A stretch of 64,000 nucleotides of DNA from Rivularia sp. PCC 7116 (GTDB taxonomy: Bacteria > Cyanobacteriota > Cyanobacteriia > Cyanobacteriales > Nostocaceae), in assembly GCF_000316665.1 (NCBI RefSeq), contig NC_019678.1, forward strand, positions 7,721,001 to 7,785,000, in the 5' to 3' direction. Positions within the stretch are counted from its first letter, which is position 1, and each line of letters starts with the position of its first letter. The notes below the pieces were generated by a model that saw only the letters and a list, made by a program, of their open reading frames with translations, had not been told where the DNA came from and made no database searches. A program made the translations under genes and the position numbers. Shown here piece after piece: positions 27,015 to 35,587 of this stretch.

Positions 27015-27110
27015 AATAAGGTTAAAGGTTAAAGGTTAGAGGTTAGAGGTTAAAGGTAGATATATGGAAATTTGATGACTGTTCACTGCTCACTGTTAAC
27101 TGTTAACTGA
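27015..27110. repeat. heptameric repeats between tautomerase gene and hypD, entering hypD
   Basis: AGGTTAA/AGGTTAG heptamers are followed by CAGTGAA/CAGTTAA-type units that continue into the last codons and stop of hypD. Confidence 0.8.
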
Positions 27111-28204
27111 TTTTTCCCGTATTTATAGTAGGCTGCACAAGCACCTTCAGATGAAACCATGCAGGAACCGATTGGTTTTTCTGGGGTACAAGCTGTACCG
27201 AATACTTTACATTGCCAAGGTTTTAAAACTCCTTTAAGAATTTCTCCACATTGACAGGCTTTATGGTCAGGTATTTTTAAATTAGGAATGGTAAATTTAG
27301 TTTCAGCGTCAAATTTTGCATATTCGGAATTAATTTTTAATCCTGAGTATGGTATTTCATCTAAACCTCTCCACGCAAAGGTTTTTCTGACTCCAAATAC
27401 TTGATTTATAGCTTTGATTGCTTGTTGATTTCCTTCTTTTTCTACTAAACGGCTATATTGATTTTCTACTTCGCAGCGATTTTCTACAAGCTGCCATAAT
27501 AGCATCCAAATTGATTGCAAAATATCTAATGGTTCAAAACCAGAAATAACGATTGGTTTTTTATATTCTTGGGAAATAAATTCATATGGATTTGACCCGA
27601 TTACCATACTGACATGACCGGGACCAACAAAACCATCTAACTGCAAATCGGGATTATCTAATAATGCTTTGAGTGCAGGAATCACTAAGACGTGATTGCA
27701 AAACATACTAAAATTATTTATATTTTCCGCTGCTGCTTGTAGGATTGTAAATGCCGTACTTGGTGCGGTAGTTTCAAAACCAATAGCGAAAAATACAACT
27801 TCTTTTTCGGGGTTGTTTTTAGCAATGTCCAAACAATCTAATGGTGAATAAACCATACGAATATCCGCACCACTAGCTCTTGCTTGCAGCAAGCTAATTT
27901 TTGAGCCAGGTACCCGCATCGTGTCACCAAAAGTTGTTAAAATAACGTTTGGATTTTGAGCAATATAAATAGCATCATCTATTCTACCTTTTGGCATTAC
28001 GCATACTGGACAACCGGGACCATGAATTAATTCAACTGAAGATGGTAGAAACTCTTCTATACCGTATTTAAATATTGAATGCGTATGTCCCCCGCAAACT
28101 TCCATAATTTTAACGGGTTTTTTAAGCAAGCTTCCTAACTTTTGAATTTGCCATTCTAAGGCTTCGGCTTTGTAAGTATCTCGAAATTCATCGACGTATT
28201 TCAT
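27083..28204 (-). CDS. hypD: hydrogenase maturation iron-sulfur protein HypD
   Basis: A 373-residue scaffold protein on which, with HypC, the Fe(CN)2CO unit is built. The conserved CGGHTHSIFKYG motif (about residues 37-48), GPGCPVCVMP, and GFETTAPST are present. The cluster-binding C-terminal part has CQCGEIL, WQCKVFGTACTP and SCMVSSEGACAAYYKYG. After that last conserved motif the protein ends in NQLTVNSEQ, which is encoded by the heptamer repeat, so the native stop has apparently been displaced by repeat expansion. It lies between hypC and the tautomerase gene. Confidence 0.96.
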   Translation of the reverse strand: MKYVDEFRDTYKAEALEWQIQKLGSLLKKPVKIMEVCGGHTHSIFKYGIEEFLPSSVELIHGPGCPVCVMPKGRIDDAIYIAQNPNVILTTFGDTMRVPGSKISLLQARASGADIRMVYSPLDCLDIAKNNPEKEVVFFAIGFETTAPSTAFTILQAAAENINNFSMFCNHVLVIPALKALLDNPDLQLDGFVGPGHVSMVIGSNPYEFISQEYKKPIVISGFEPLDILQSIWMLLWQLVENRCEVENQYSRLVEKEGNQQAIKAINQVFGVRKTFAWRGLDEIPYSGLKINSEYAKFDAETKFTIPNLKIPDHKACQCGEILKGVLKPWQCKVFGTACTPEKPIGSCMVSSEGACAAYYKYGKNQLTVNSEQ

Positions 28205-28308
28205 ATGAAGGAAGGGGGGAGAGGGGGAAGAGGGGGAAGAGTTAGTAATTTCTTATTCGCTGTTCGCTACTTATAACTCCTAACCACTAACAACTAACAA
28301 CTAACCAA
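28205..28308. repeat. heptameric repeats between hypC and hypD
   Basis: A GGGGGAG/AGAGGGG purine array and CTAACAA-type units fill the gap. Confidence 0.75.
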
Positions 28309-28310
28309 AT

Positions 28311-28565
28311 TTAATAATCAACCATTAATTCAGCCATTTCTTGCAGCAATTGCAGTGTTTCTGCTGCATCTTTTTCGTTAATTCTGTTCATTGCAAAACC
28401 GACATGAACTAATACCCAATCACCAATACATGATTCGGGTGGATGTTGTTCGTCTACAATACAAGCAATGTTAACTTGACGTTTAACTCCGCTTACGTCA
28501 ACTGTTGCTAGTTTGTTTTTGATATCGGTTATTTCTATTATTTTACCGGGTATTCCTAGACACAT
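28311..28565 (-). CDS. hypC: hydrogenase maturation chaperone HypC
   Basis: An 84-residue chaperone starting MCLGIPGKIIEI. Cys2 is the invariant residue that binds the iron ligand complex and the hydrogenase large subunit precursor. The rest is the small OB-like barrel (VDVSGVKRQVNIA and GDWVLVHVGFAMNRI). It is located between hypF and hypD, the normal order in heterocystous cyanobacteria. Confidence 0.96.
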   Translation of the reverse strand: MCLGIPGKIIEITDIKNKLATVDVSGVKRQVNIACIVDEQHPPESCIGDWVLVHVGFAMNRINEKDAAETLQLLQEMAELMVDY

Positions 28566-28569
28566 TTTT

Positions 28570-28710
28570 TAATAGGTAATTGGTAATTGGGAATGGGGCA
28601 TTGGGAATGGGGCATGGGGGATTGGGCATTGGGTATTGAGCGTTGGTAATTGGTGATAATTATGTATTCTTCTCCCCCTCTCCCCCCTCTTCCCCTTCTA
28701 CCCCCTCTCT
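28570..28710. repeat. heptameric repeats between hypC and hypF, entering hypF
   Basis: GGTAATT and GGGCATT/GGGAATG units give way to a CCCCTCT/TCCCCCC pyrimidine array that covers the final codons of hypF (ending KRERG). Confidence 0.8.
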
Positions 28711-31061
28711 CTTTTCAAATTTTTTGCTGCTGCAATTACAGCTTGCCCGAGAGATAAACCACCATCATTGCAGGATACTAGGCTGTGGGTAAGTACATTA
28801 ATTCCTAATGCTTGTAAGCGCTTTGTTACTTGCTTTAATAAAATACGATTTTGAAATACTCCTCCGGTGAGTGCTACGTGGTTTATTGAGTATTTTTTAC
28901 TGAGAGTATTAACTGTTGCCACGATGGCGATCGCTAATCCTAAGTGAAATTTCGCAGCGATAATTTTTGTAGAAGTTTTCTGCTGTATATCGCTAAGGAG
29001 TGCTTTCCACATGGGATATGGATCTATATAATAAATGTTATCTAAAAAGTTAAGTTTGAAAGGATAAGTTAGCGTTTCTTTACGTTGATTTAATAGTTTT
29101 TCATCTATTAAAGCTTCCATTTCAATTGCTGCTTGTCCTTCGTAGCTACATTCTTCTCGACAAATTCCGATGGCTGCTGCTACTGCATCAAATAATCTAC
29201 CTGTAGATGATGTTAAAGGTGTATTTAATAAACTTTTTTTTAAATTATTGATGGTTGTTAAGGGTTTTTGCTCTAAGTATTTAAAAATTTCTAAATTACC
29301 GTAACATTGCTTAATTTCTGACCAATCAAATGCTGATATCAGTTGAGCATAGGTATTACGCCAAGGTTGATAAATTGCTTTTTCTCCACCGATTAATGGA
29401 AAAGGTTTTAAGGTGGCTAATCTAGTAAAATTATCATAATCAGCTAATAAAAGTTCTCCTCCCCATAAAGTATTATCTTCACTGTAGCCCAAACCGTCTA
29501 AAGCAATACCTAAAACTGGTGGAGAATCTAATGGTAGTTTGTTTTCTACCATACAGGCAGCTATATGGGCATGATGATGTTGAATTTGATATAAATCAAC
29601 TTGATTTGCAACTGCTAATTCTTTACCGAGTTTCGTTGATAAATATTCCGGATGCTTATCTACGGCTACAGCTTCCGGTTGATGCTCAAACAAGTTTAAA
29701 TATAGATTGAGAGTATCCTGATAGCTTTGAAAAACCGCTGCATTTTCTAAATCCCCTAAGTGCTGAGATAAAATTGCTTTTCCATCTCGCAACAAACAAA
29801 AGGTATTTTTTAATTCGCTACCCATTGCTAGAATTTGCGGTGTATTTTCAAAACCTAACGGTAAATTTATCGGTGCTGGTGCATACCCTCTAGCACGACG
29901 AATAATTTGGACTTTATCTTCTACAACTCTTACTACCGAATCATCAACACGGTTAACAATATCTCTATTATGAAAAAGAAAATAATCAGCTATTTTGCTT
30001 AATTTATCTCGCGCTTCCTGATTGTTAATGCATTGTGGCTCGTCGGAAATGTTACCGCTAGTTAACACAATCGGACGATTCATTCTCCTTAAAATTAAAT
30101 GATGCAATGGAGTATAAGGTAGCATGAAGCCCAAGGTGTTTTGCGCTGGTGCTATTAATGGAGAAAGAGGGAGATTGGGAGAATTTTCAGATATTTTAAT
30201 TAAGACAATTGGTGCGATCGCGCTTTCTAATAATTCTTTTTCTGTGGTTGTTGGTTTGCAGTATTTTTCTATAACTTGTATATCTCTTGCCATTAAGGCG
30301 AAGGGTTTATAGTAACGCTGTTTTCGTTGACGAAGTTTTTCTACTGCTACATTATTGGTAGCGTCACAAGCAAGATGAATTCCTCCTAAGCCTTTGATTG
30401 CTACTATTTCACCTTTTTGCAATAAAGTACAGACAGCATCAACATCATCTAACATCGAAAACATCGCAGCCGTGACGGGTTTTCCATCAGCACGCTCTAA
30501 CCAGGCATGAGGACCGCAAGTATAGCAAGCTACTGGTTGTGCGTGAAAGCGACGGTTCTCTATGTCTGCGTATTCCTCTCTGCATTCGGGACACATTGCA
30601 AACATCCCCATGCTGGTATTATAGCGGTCGTAAGGAATAGCATTAATGATACTCAAACGGGGTCCGCAATGAGTACAGTTGGTAAAAGGGTAACGATAGT
30701 ACCTGCTCAAAGGGTCGAAAATTTCTTGTTTACAATCTTCGCAAGTAGCAGCATCGGGAGCAATTTGTGTTTTTATTGCAGTATTATTGCTATCAGAAAT
30801 TACAAAGTCATTAAATACTAAATCCTGTTGAAAAGGAATTATTTTTAACCTATCAATATTTGCTAAAGGAGGAGATTCTTGCTGTATTCTCTTAATAAAT
30901 TCTTCTATAGACTCTTGACTACCACATACTCTAATTAATACACCTTCACCATCATTACAAACATCACCTTTTAAGTTTAATTCCTTAGCAATACGGTAAA
31001 CTGTAGGGCGAAAACCAACTCCTTGAACTGTTCCGCTAATTCTAATTTCTTCTATGTGCAT
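28698..31061 (-). CDS. hypF: carbamoyltransferase HypF
   Basis: A 787-residue multidomain enzyme that makes the carbamoyl group from carbamoyl phosphate and passes it to HypE. Domains in order: acylphosphatase-like (residues 1-90, with GTVQGVGFRPTVYRIA), two zinc-finger pairs (CEDCKQEIF.. and CTHCGP, then CPECREEY and CYTCGPHAW, about 108-185), a YrdC-like domain (about 200-390, with KGLGGIHLACDA), and a Kae1/TobZ-like carbamoyltransferase domain with QHHHAHIAACM and TGGVFQNRILL. Length is normal. The C terminus runs into a purine/pyrimidine heptamer array. It stands between the NHL-repeat gene and hypC. Confidence 0.96.
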   Translation of the reverse strand: MHIEEIRISGTVQGVGFRPTVYRIAKELNLKGDVCNDGEGVLIRVCGSQESIEEFIKRIQQESPPLANIDRLKIIPFQQDLVFNDFVISDSNNTAIKTQIAPDAATCEDCKQEIFDPLSRYYRYPFTNCTHCGPRLSIINAIPYDRYNTSMGMFAMCPECREEYADIENRRFHAQPVACYTCGPHAWLERADGKPVTAAMFSMLDDVDAVCTLLQKGEIVAIKGLGGIHLACDATNNVAVEKLRQRKQRYYKPFALMARDIQVIEKYCKPTTTEKELLESAIAPIVLIKISENSPNLPLSPLIAPAQNTLGFMLPYTPLHHLILRRMNRPIVLTSGNISDEPQCINNQEARDKLSKIADYFLFHNRDIVNRVDDSVVRVVEDKVQIIRRARGYAPAPINLPLGFENTPQILAMGSELKNTFCLLRDGKAILSQHLGDLENAAVFQSYQDTLNLYLNLFEHQPEAVAVDKHPEYLSTKLGKELAVANQVDLYQIQHHHAHIAACMVENKLPLDSPPVLGIALDGLGYSEDNTLWGGELLLADYDNFTRLATLKPFPLIGGEKAIYQPWRNTYAQLISAFDWSEIKQCYGNLEIFKYLEQKPLTTINNLKKSLLNTPLTSSTGRLFDAVAAAIGICREECSYEGQAAIEMEALIDEKLLNQRKETLTYPFKLNFLDNIYYIDPYPMWKALLSDIQQKTSTKIIAAKFHLGLAIAIVATVNTLSKKYSINHVALTGGVFQNRILLKQVTKRLQALGINVLTHSLVSCNDGGLSLGQAVIAAAKNLKRERG

Positions 31062-31072
31062 TATATTGTGCT

Positions 31073-31310
31073 TTGAGCAAAACGCCCGCAGGCTATAAGC
31101 CTGGGGCTACAATTACCAAGCCTGCCTCCGCAGGCTAGATAAGTTACAGCCTGCGGAGGCAGGCTTTATTCATGTAGCGATACCCTTTAGGGTATTGCTA
31201 ACTATAAGCCTGGGGCTATATTTATCAAACCTACCTCCCTAGGCTAGATAAGTTACAGCCTGCGGAGGCAGGCTTTATTCATGTAGCGATACCCTTTAGG
31301 GTATTGCTAA
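31073..31310. repeat. palindromic repeat with tandem 109-bp duplication
   Basis: Related to the 429-600 element (GCCCGCAGGCTATAAGCCTG then GGGCTAC). Unit 1 is 31,093-31,201 and unit 2 is 31,202-31,310, with an exact 109-bp period. Each unit includes the inverted pair GCCTGCCTCCGCAGGC / GCCTGCGGAGGCAGGC and a GATACCCT/AGGGTATT hairpin. The right edge supplies the last bases of the NHL-repeat gene. Confidence 0.85.
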
Positions 31311-32449
31311 CTAATTTTCCACAACAATATTCTATTATTCCCAGAGTCAGCTATAACTGCTGTATTATTGTGTACGTTAATGCCATAAGACCAATTTAAG
31401 CTATCGCGAGTTGGTAATCCATAATCGCGATTTTCACCTTTACTGTAAAAATCATTTTGCCCAATGACTAAATCGGCATAGGCACCTTGCAGCGATAAAA
31501 TGGACTGTGGTTTTTTCCATGCTAATAACCGGGAATTTGCTGTATCGGTAACTAATAACCAATTTTGTGTAGCAGCAACACCATAAGGCATACTTAAACT
31601 ATTAGCTTTAGGAAAATAAACACCTTGATTCATTTCAACTAAATCAAAAGTTTCTTGTCCCAAAACTACCGCACAAGGAGTATTGTTTTCTGTTGGTATT
31701 CCCTGCCAAATCATCACGCGATTATTACCCGCATCGCTGACAACTAAATTATTATCCCAAATAGTAATATCGTGACACCAGCGCATAGTGGAAGCATTAG
31801 CATTACCACCACCATTTTCATCGCGGGATTGCATATCAGGTTGTCCTAAAACAACATCTGCTGGTTGTCCGTTTTCTTCTGGTAACTGATGCCAAATCAG
31901 CAAACGACGATTTCCCGTATCGGCAACAAATAGCTTTCCTTGGTAATAGAAAACTCCATAGCACCAGTTTAAAGTATTTGCCGCTGCTGTTAAACTTCCG
32001 CGATTTGCTTGATTGCTGTTAAAATCAGTTTGTCCTAATACTATATCTGCCGGAACATTGCTATCTTCCGGGTTATTTTTCCAAATTAAGATTCGGTGAT
32101 TCCAAGCATCAGCAACAGCCAATCCTTCCCCACAGCTACAGATTCCAGTCGGAACATTTACAGTATTTTTTTCTGGTTTACCTTTAGCATTTGCTCCTTC
32201 AAAATTAAAATTAGGTTGTCCAATTACCCAATCAGCAGGTTGACTATCTGTAGTTGGTAAATTTCGCCATCCTAATAATCGATGATGTCCCGTATCCGAC
32301 ACCCATAAAGGACCATTTTCTAAAACTAAACAAGCAGCACGAGGACCAAACATTTCTATATTGCTTGGTGCGAGGGGTATTGTTAATTCTCCTGATTTGA
32401 AAATTTTACCTAAAATAATTTCTGCATTTTCTTTCAATATTTCTGACAT
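31307..32449 (-). CDS. NHL-repeat beta-propeller protein of the extended hyp operon
   Basis: A 380-residue protein made of about six NHL-type blades. Recurrent units contain W-VSDTGHHRLLGW, AVADAWNHRILIW, FVADTGNRRLLIW, VVSDAGNNRVMIW, LVTDTANSRLLAW and VIADSGNNRILLW, each followed by an ADxVxGQ-type turn. No signal peptide is evident, so it is probably cytoplasmic. A comparable gene precedes hypF in Nostoc PCC 7120 (alr0693, from memory), within genes proposed to help mature the hydrogenase small subunit; that role is not proven. The stop codon lies within the palindromic duplication at 31,073-31,310. Confidence 0.88.
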   Translation of the reverse strand: MSEILKENAEIILGKIFKSGELTIPLAPSNIEMFGPRAACLVLENGPLWVSDTGHHRLLGWRNLPTTDSQPADWVIGQPNFNFEGANAKGKPEKNTVNVPTGICSCGEGLAVADAWNHRILIWKNNPEDSNVPADIVLGQTDFNSNQANRGSLTAAANTLNWCYGVFYYQGKLFVADTGNRRLLIWHQLPEENGQPADVVLGQPDMQSRDENGGGNANASTMRWCHDITIWDNNLVVSDAGNNRVMIWQGIPTENNTPCAVVLGQETFDLVEMNQGVYFPKANSLSMPYGVAATQNWLLVTDTANSRLLAWKKPQSILSLQGAYADLVIGQNDFYSKGENRDYGLPTRDSLNWSYGINVHNNTAVIADSGNNRILLWKIS

Positions 32450-32483
32450 TGATAATAGTATTCTATAAAATTAACAACCTACC

Positions 32484-32531
32484 AGGGATTGCAAATCCCT
32501 ATCTAATAGCAAAAGTCCTCTAAAGAGGACT
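32484..32531. repeat. two small inverted repeats
   Basis: AGGGATTGCAAATCCCT (32,484-32,500) and AGTCCTC-TAAA-GAGGACT (32,514-32,531) form two adjacent hairpins between the NHL and NifU-like genes. There is no T run, so a dispersed repeat or an mRNA processing hairpin is as likely as a terminator. Confidence 0.5.
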
Positions 32532-32624
32532 GTAAAATAATTAAGTTATCCAAAATATAAAATTAATGCACAAGATAGATTTTTACAATCAAAAATATAA
32601 AACAAGTGCATCTCTTGTTAAAAA

Positions 32625-33101
32625 TCATTTGACTGCTTTAACGTATTTTATTTCCGGACAATATTCTTTAATTGCTGTTTCAACTAATTGTGATAAAGTC
32701 AATGTAGAAGATGGACAATTGCCACAAGTTCCAATCAGTTTAACTTCTACAGTATCTGATTCCTTGACACCTACTAGTTCCACATCACCGGAATGAGTTT
32801 GTAAGCTCGGACGAATTTCATCAAGAGCGGTTTTAACTCTTTCAATTAAAGTTGCTGTCGGTGGTTTAACTAATTCATGATAAACAAGTAATCCATACAC
32901 CACTTCATCTTTGACAGCATTTTTTAAAGCTGGCATCGAATCTTCCTTGAGGCTTTTAATCATTCGAGTTAAAGCTTCTTTATGCAAATCCTCAATTGCT
33001 CGCTTTAAACCTGATGCAACACATCTCTGACTTTCATCCCACTCTGATATTATTGCTTCAAAGCGGTTGATTTCTTCTACTAATTCTTTAATGCTTGTCA
33101 T
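32625..33101 (-). CDS. NifU-like C-terminal-domain protein of the extended hyp operon
   Basis: A 158-residue protein. Residues 1-75 are a helical domain of unknown role. Residues 85-158 are a NifU C-terminal (Nfu) Fe-S scaffold domain: DEIRPSLQTHSGDVELVGV, then the cluster-binding GTCGNCPSSTLTL with its CxxC. It may supply Fe-S clusters to the hydrogenase small subunit, consistent with the equivalent gene (alr0692, from memory) in the Nostoc extended hyp operon. No citable proof is visible here. The flanks consist of CTAACAA-type heptamers. Confidence 0.88.
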   Translation of the reverse strand: MTSIKELVEEINRFEAIISEWDESQRCVASGLKRAIEDLHKEALTRMIKSLKEDSMPALKNAVKDEVVYGLLVYHELVKPPTATLIERVKTALDEIRPSLQTHSGDVELVGVKESDTVEVKLIGTCGNCPSSTLTLSQLVETAIKEYCPEIKYVKAVK

Positions 33102-33344
33102 AAAATTTAGTTGTTAGTGGATAGTTGTTAGTTGTTGGTGTTTAGTTGTTATTTTATAGAAATCGGATTATCATCTTTAATTCGCTAAGCCAATTCAAGT
33201 AATAACTGATATAGCTAATCATTAATTGAAAATTACTGAGTCTCAATTATTAATATTCTCTATTCTTAGTAATCTGTAAACTATTAGTATAATATCAATA
33301 GCCACTAACAACTATCCACTAACAACTATCTACTAACAACTAAC

Positions 33345-33569
33345 TCATTTCATTTTTAAATCTTTGAGTAAAAATGGCATAAATACGCCACCGACAAAGC
33401 TAGATAAGAATACTGGTACCCAAAAAGGAATTGTAGTCTGTGCCAAACAAAACATTATTCCGAAAGTTATGCTAATGCCAATTGATGTTTGTTTGACGAA
33501 ATACATCGCATCGCGCATTAACTTCCCTTTGAAGAACAATTTTGCGGAAAACCAACCTATTTCTAACAT
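33345..33569 (-). CDS. 74-residue hypothetical membrane protein in hyp operon
   Basis: A small protein with two hydrophobic segments: ISITFGIMFCLAQTTIPFWV and VPVFLSSFVGGVFMPFLL. It begins 8 bp after the end of the 88-residue gene and has its direction, so both are almost certainly in one transcript with the hyp genes. In Nostoc PCC 7120 small genes of this type (asr0689/asr0690 region, from memory) lie at the same place. I recognise no domain. Confidence 0.65.
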   Translation of the reverse strand: MLEIGWFSAKLFFKGKLMRDAMYFVKQTSIGISITFGIMFCLAQTTIPFWVPVFLSSFVGGVFMPFLLKDLKMK

Positions 33570-33577
33570 AATTACTC

Positions 33578-33844
33578 CTAGAAACTACTTAATAAATTTA
33601 ATACTATTAGTCCTAAAATTGCACCGGGGATAACTCCCGCAGGACCAAATAATCCACCTAAAATAGCAGCAAAATTATATCCTAATTCCTCTCCTGCTAA
33701 CAGCATTCCACCAACAGCACCACCAATCATTGATACTATTGTTGCGACAAAAAACCATATAATACCTGTCAGTAAATTTAATTCACCAGTCATTAAACTA
33801 GTTACCATTCCGCTTAAGTCGTAATTCGTTAAAATGTCAGCCAT
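33578..33844 (-). CDS. 88-residue hypothetical membrane protein in hyp operon
   Basis: A Gly-rich hydrophobic protein with two long membrane segments: LLTGIIWFFVATIVSMIGGA and the GLFGPAGVIPGAILGLIVLN end. Gly-zipper-like spacing (GGAVGGML, LGGLFG) suggests helix packing or oligomers. It lies 8 bp upstream of the next small membrane gene. Function is unknown; a membrane-linked role with the hydrogenase small subunit is inference from context only. Confidence 0.65.
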   Translation of the reverse strand: MADILTNYDLSGMVTSLMTGELNLLTGIIWFFVATIVSMIGGAVGGMLLAGEELGYNFAAILGGLFGPAGVIPGAILGLIVLNLLSSF

Positions 33845-33951
33845 TTGTTTTTAGATTATAGATTTTGAATTTCTTAGAACACATTTATTAAAGTTAATGA
33901 TTTATTTCATTACCAATTACCAATGCCCAATGCCCAATTACCAATTACCAA

Positions 33952-34926
33952 CTACCCATTACCTATACCCAATTCTCCCAATACCTGAGATACTGCCTGA
34001 GCTTGTGAAATCTGTCCGTTTTGAGTAAATATTTCCAAAGCTTGCTGATAGTAATCACGCGCTTTCAAGAGATTTTGCTGATTCCCAGCTTCGGGCTTGC
34101 TTAGTTTGTCTGGTAAGTTAATTAAGGCGTTGGCTTTATTTGCTATGGTGTTGGCGTATTCGATGGGAGTATTTTTAGGATTACGCACTTTCAAAGCTTC
34201 GTCATAAGCCGAAACAGCCCGCGAATTGTTCTCAAAGGGATGAGAAGAAGGTAAATATTGCAAAGCATTACCTAAATTGTTTTGCAACATTGCATATTCT
34301 CTGGGATGCTCGATGAGGTTAATGCGCTTCAAAGCCACCTCAAATGACTGCACCGCTAAGCCTTCAAACAAGTACTGCTGCTGCGAACCCCCAGACATTG
34401 AAAGATATGCGATCGCAATATTGTTGTGTAAAATTGCATATTCCTGCGGATATTTTTCCCAAGTAAAAACCTGTAGGGCTTCTTGATAAGCTTGAATGCT
34501 ATCAGTCATCCGAGCCATGTTAGATGAAGCTAATGATTGCAGCACTAAACCTAAATTCATTTGTGCTTCTGCCGTCTCTTCGGGTGAAGCTAATTCTTCA
34601 AGTATAGATAGAGCATGTTCGTATGCTGTTTTAGCCTGTACAAGCAACTCTGGATTTTCTTCGGGAATAGCTTGTAATGCTCCACCTTTACCAATCAGAG
34701 CGCGAGCTTGGTAAAGAGGATGATTGTTACCGCATAACCCCAGAGCTTCATCGTATAGCGTAACGGCATTATACAAATCTTGAGCAGTTTTAGGCTTTTT
34801 GACAAAACCTTGTGCTACCTCAATCAGCATCTCTATTTTTTCTAGCGTTGTAGCAGAAGTGTCAGCAATTGCTTTTATTGCTGCTTTGAGTGCTGTATCT
34901 GTGATGCTATTGTTCATTACCATCAA
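33952..34926 (-). CDS. TPR-repeat protein at the head of the hyp operon
   Basis: A 324-residue soluble protein of tetratricopeptide-like helical hairpins from about residue 50 to the end (AVTLYDEALGLCGNNHPLYQ, then AQMNLGLVLQSLA, MLQNNLGNALQYLPSSH, NTIANKANALINLP). Two start codons are close together (MMVMNN). The stop lies inside a TGGGTAA-type heptamer array, and the last residues, GELGIGNG, look repeat-derived. It is 107 bp upstream of the small membrane genes and in the same direction. A partner-binding role in hydrogenase maturation is plausible but not shown. Confidence 0.75.
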   Translation of the reverse strand: MMVMNNSITDTALKAAIKAIADTSATTLEKIEMLIEVAQGFVKKPKTAQDLYNAVTLYDEALGLCGNNHPLYQARALIGKGGALQAIPEENPELLVQAKTAYEHALSILEELASPEETAEAQMNLGLVLQSLASSNMARMTDSIQAYQEALQVFTWEKYPQEYAILHNNIAIAYLSMSGGSQQQYLFEGLAVQSFEVALKRINLIEHPREYAMLQNNLGNALQYLPSSHPFENNSRAVSAYDEALKVRNPKNTPIEYANTIANKANALINLPDKLSKPEAGNQQNLLKARDYYQQALEIFTQNGQISQAQAVSQVLGELGIGNG

Positions 34927-35587
34927 TAACTTGGAATGGAATGCAAAAAGGTGCTTATCTCCTGCATTACTTACTTAGGTTTGATTTAACCTTGGAATAC
35001 AGGAAGCATAATTGCTTATTGTCTATAAGGGGCGTATGGTAGATAAACCTTTGTACTGCAATTTGAAAGGTTGCCGCAGCATGTTAAAAATTTATTTTTT
35101 TTAGCATTTATCACCCTAATAATTATATTATATTCCCAACAAAGCAATAAGAACAATAATATATTAAACTTTTTTTAATAGTTTATCTGCAATTTTTGTT
35201 TGCAACTTCTAGAAAATAAAAAGTTAATTTGATAACATTAACTTAAAATTATTCAAGTCTTTTAAGAAAAATAAATAGTATAAAAATATATACGTGTAGA
35301 GTTATATGTAAGTAATATTTTGTACATATATTTAATCTTCCTCTTATTTCAATTGATAAACTACAAAATAAAATATAAAAATACTTACATATAATTTGCT
35401 ATATTTATTAATTTAATTGGTATTTAGAATAACTATTTTTATTAATGTTAATAAAATATTTTTGCAGTAAGTAACAAAAACTTATGTAAACAGACGAACA
35501 ACTAAATAAAAAACTAATTGATATTAAAAAGAGAGAGAATAAGTTTAAGCTTGAAGTTTAAAAGTAAATAATTCTGATAACTGATAG
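34927..35587. other. AT-rich region between hyp operon and hupS stub
   Basis: A 660-bp, strongly AT-rich intergenic region with no gene. It is the equivalent of the divergent hyp/hupSL promoter space and contains one perfect NtcA-type GTA-N8-TAC site at 35,312-35,325. Confidence 0.55.
35312..35325. promoter_or_regulatory. candidate NtcA site GTA-N8-TAC
   Basis: The sequence GTAATATTTTGTAC fits the NtcA core exactly. Reading leftwards (towards the hyp operon), a TAN3T-type -10 sequence (TATATT) starts 21 bases after the site, close to the 22-23 bases of NtcA-activated promoters. It also lies about 263 bp upstream of the hupS stub ATG. The AT-richness makes chance -10 matches likely. Confidence 0.45.
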
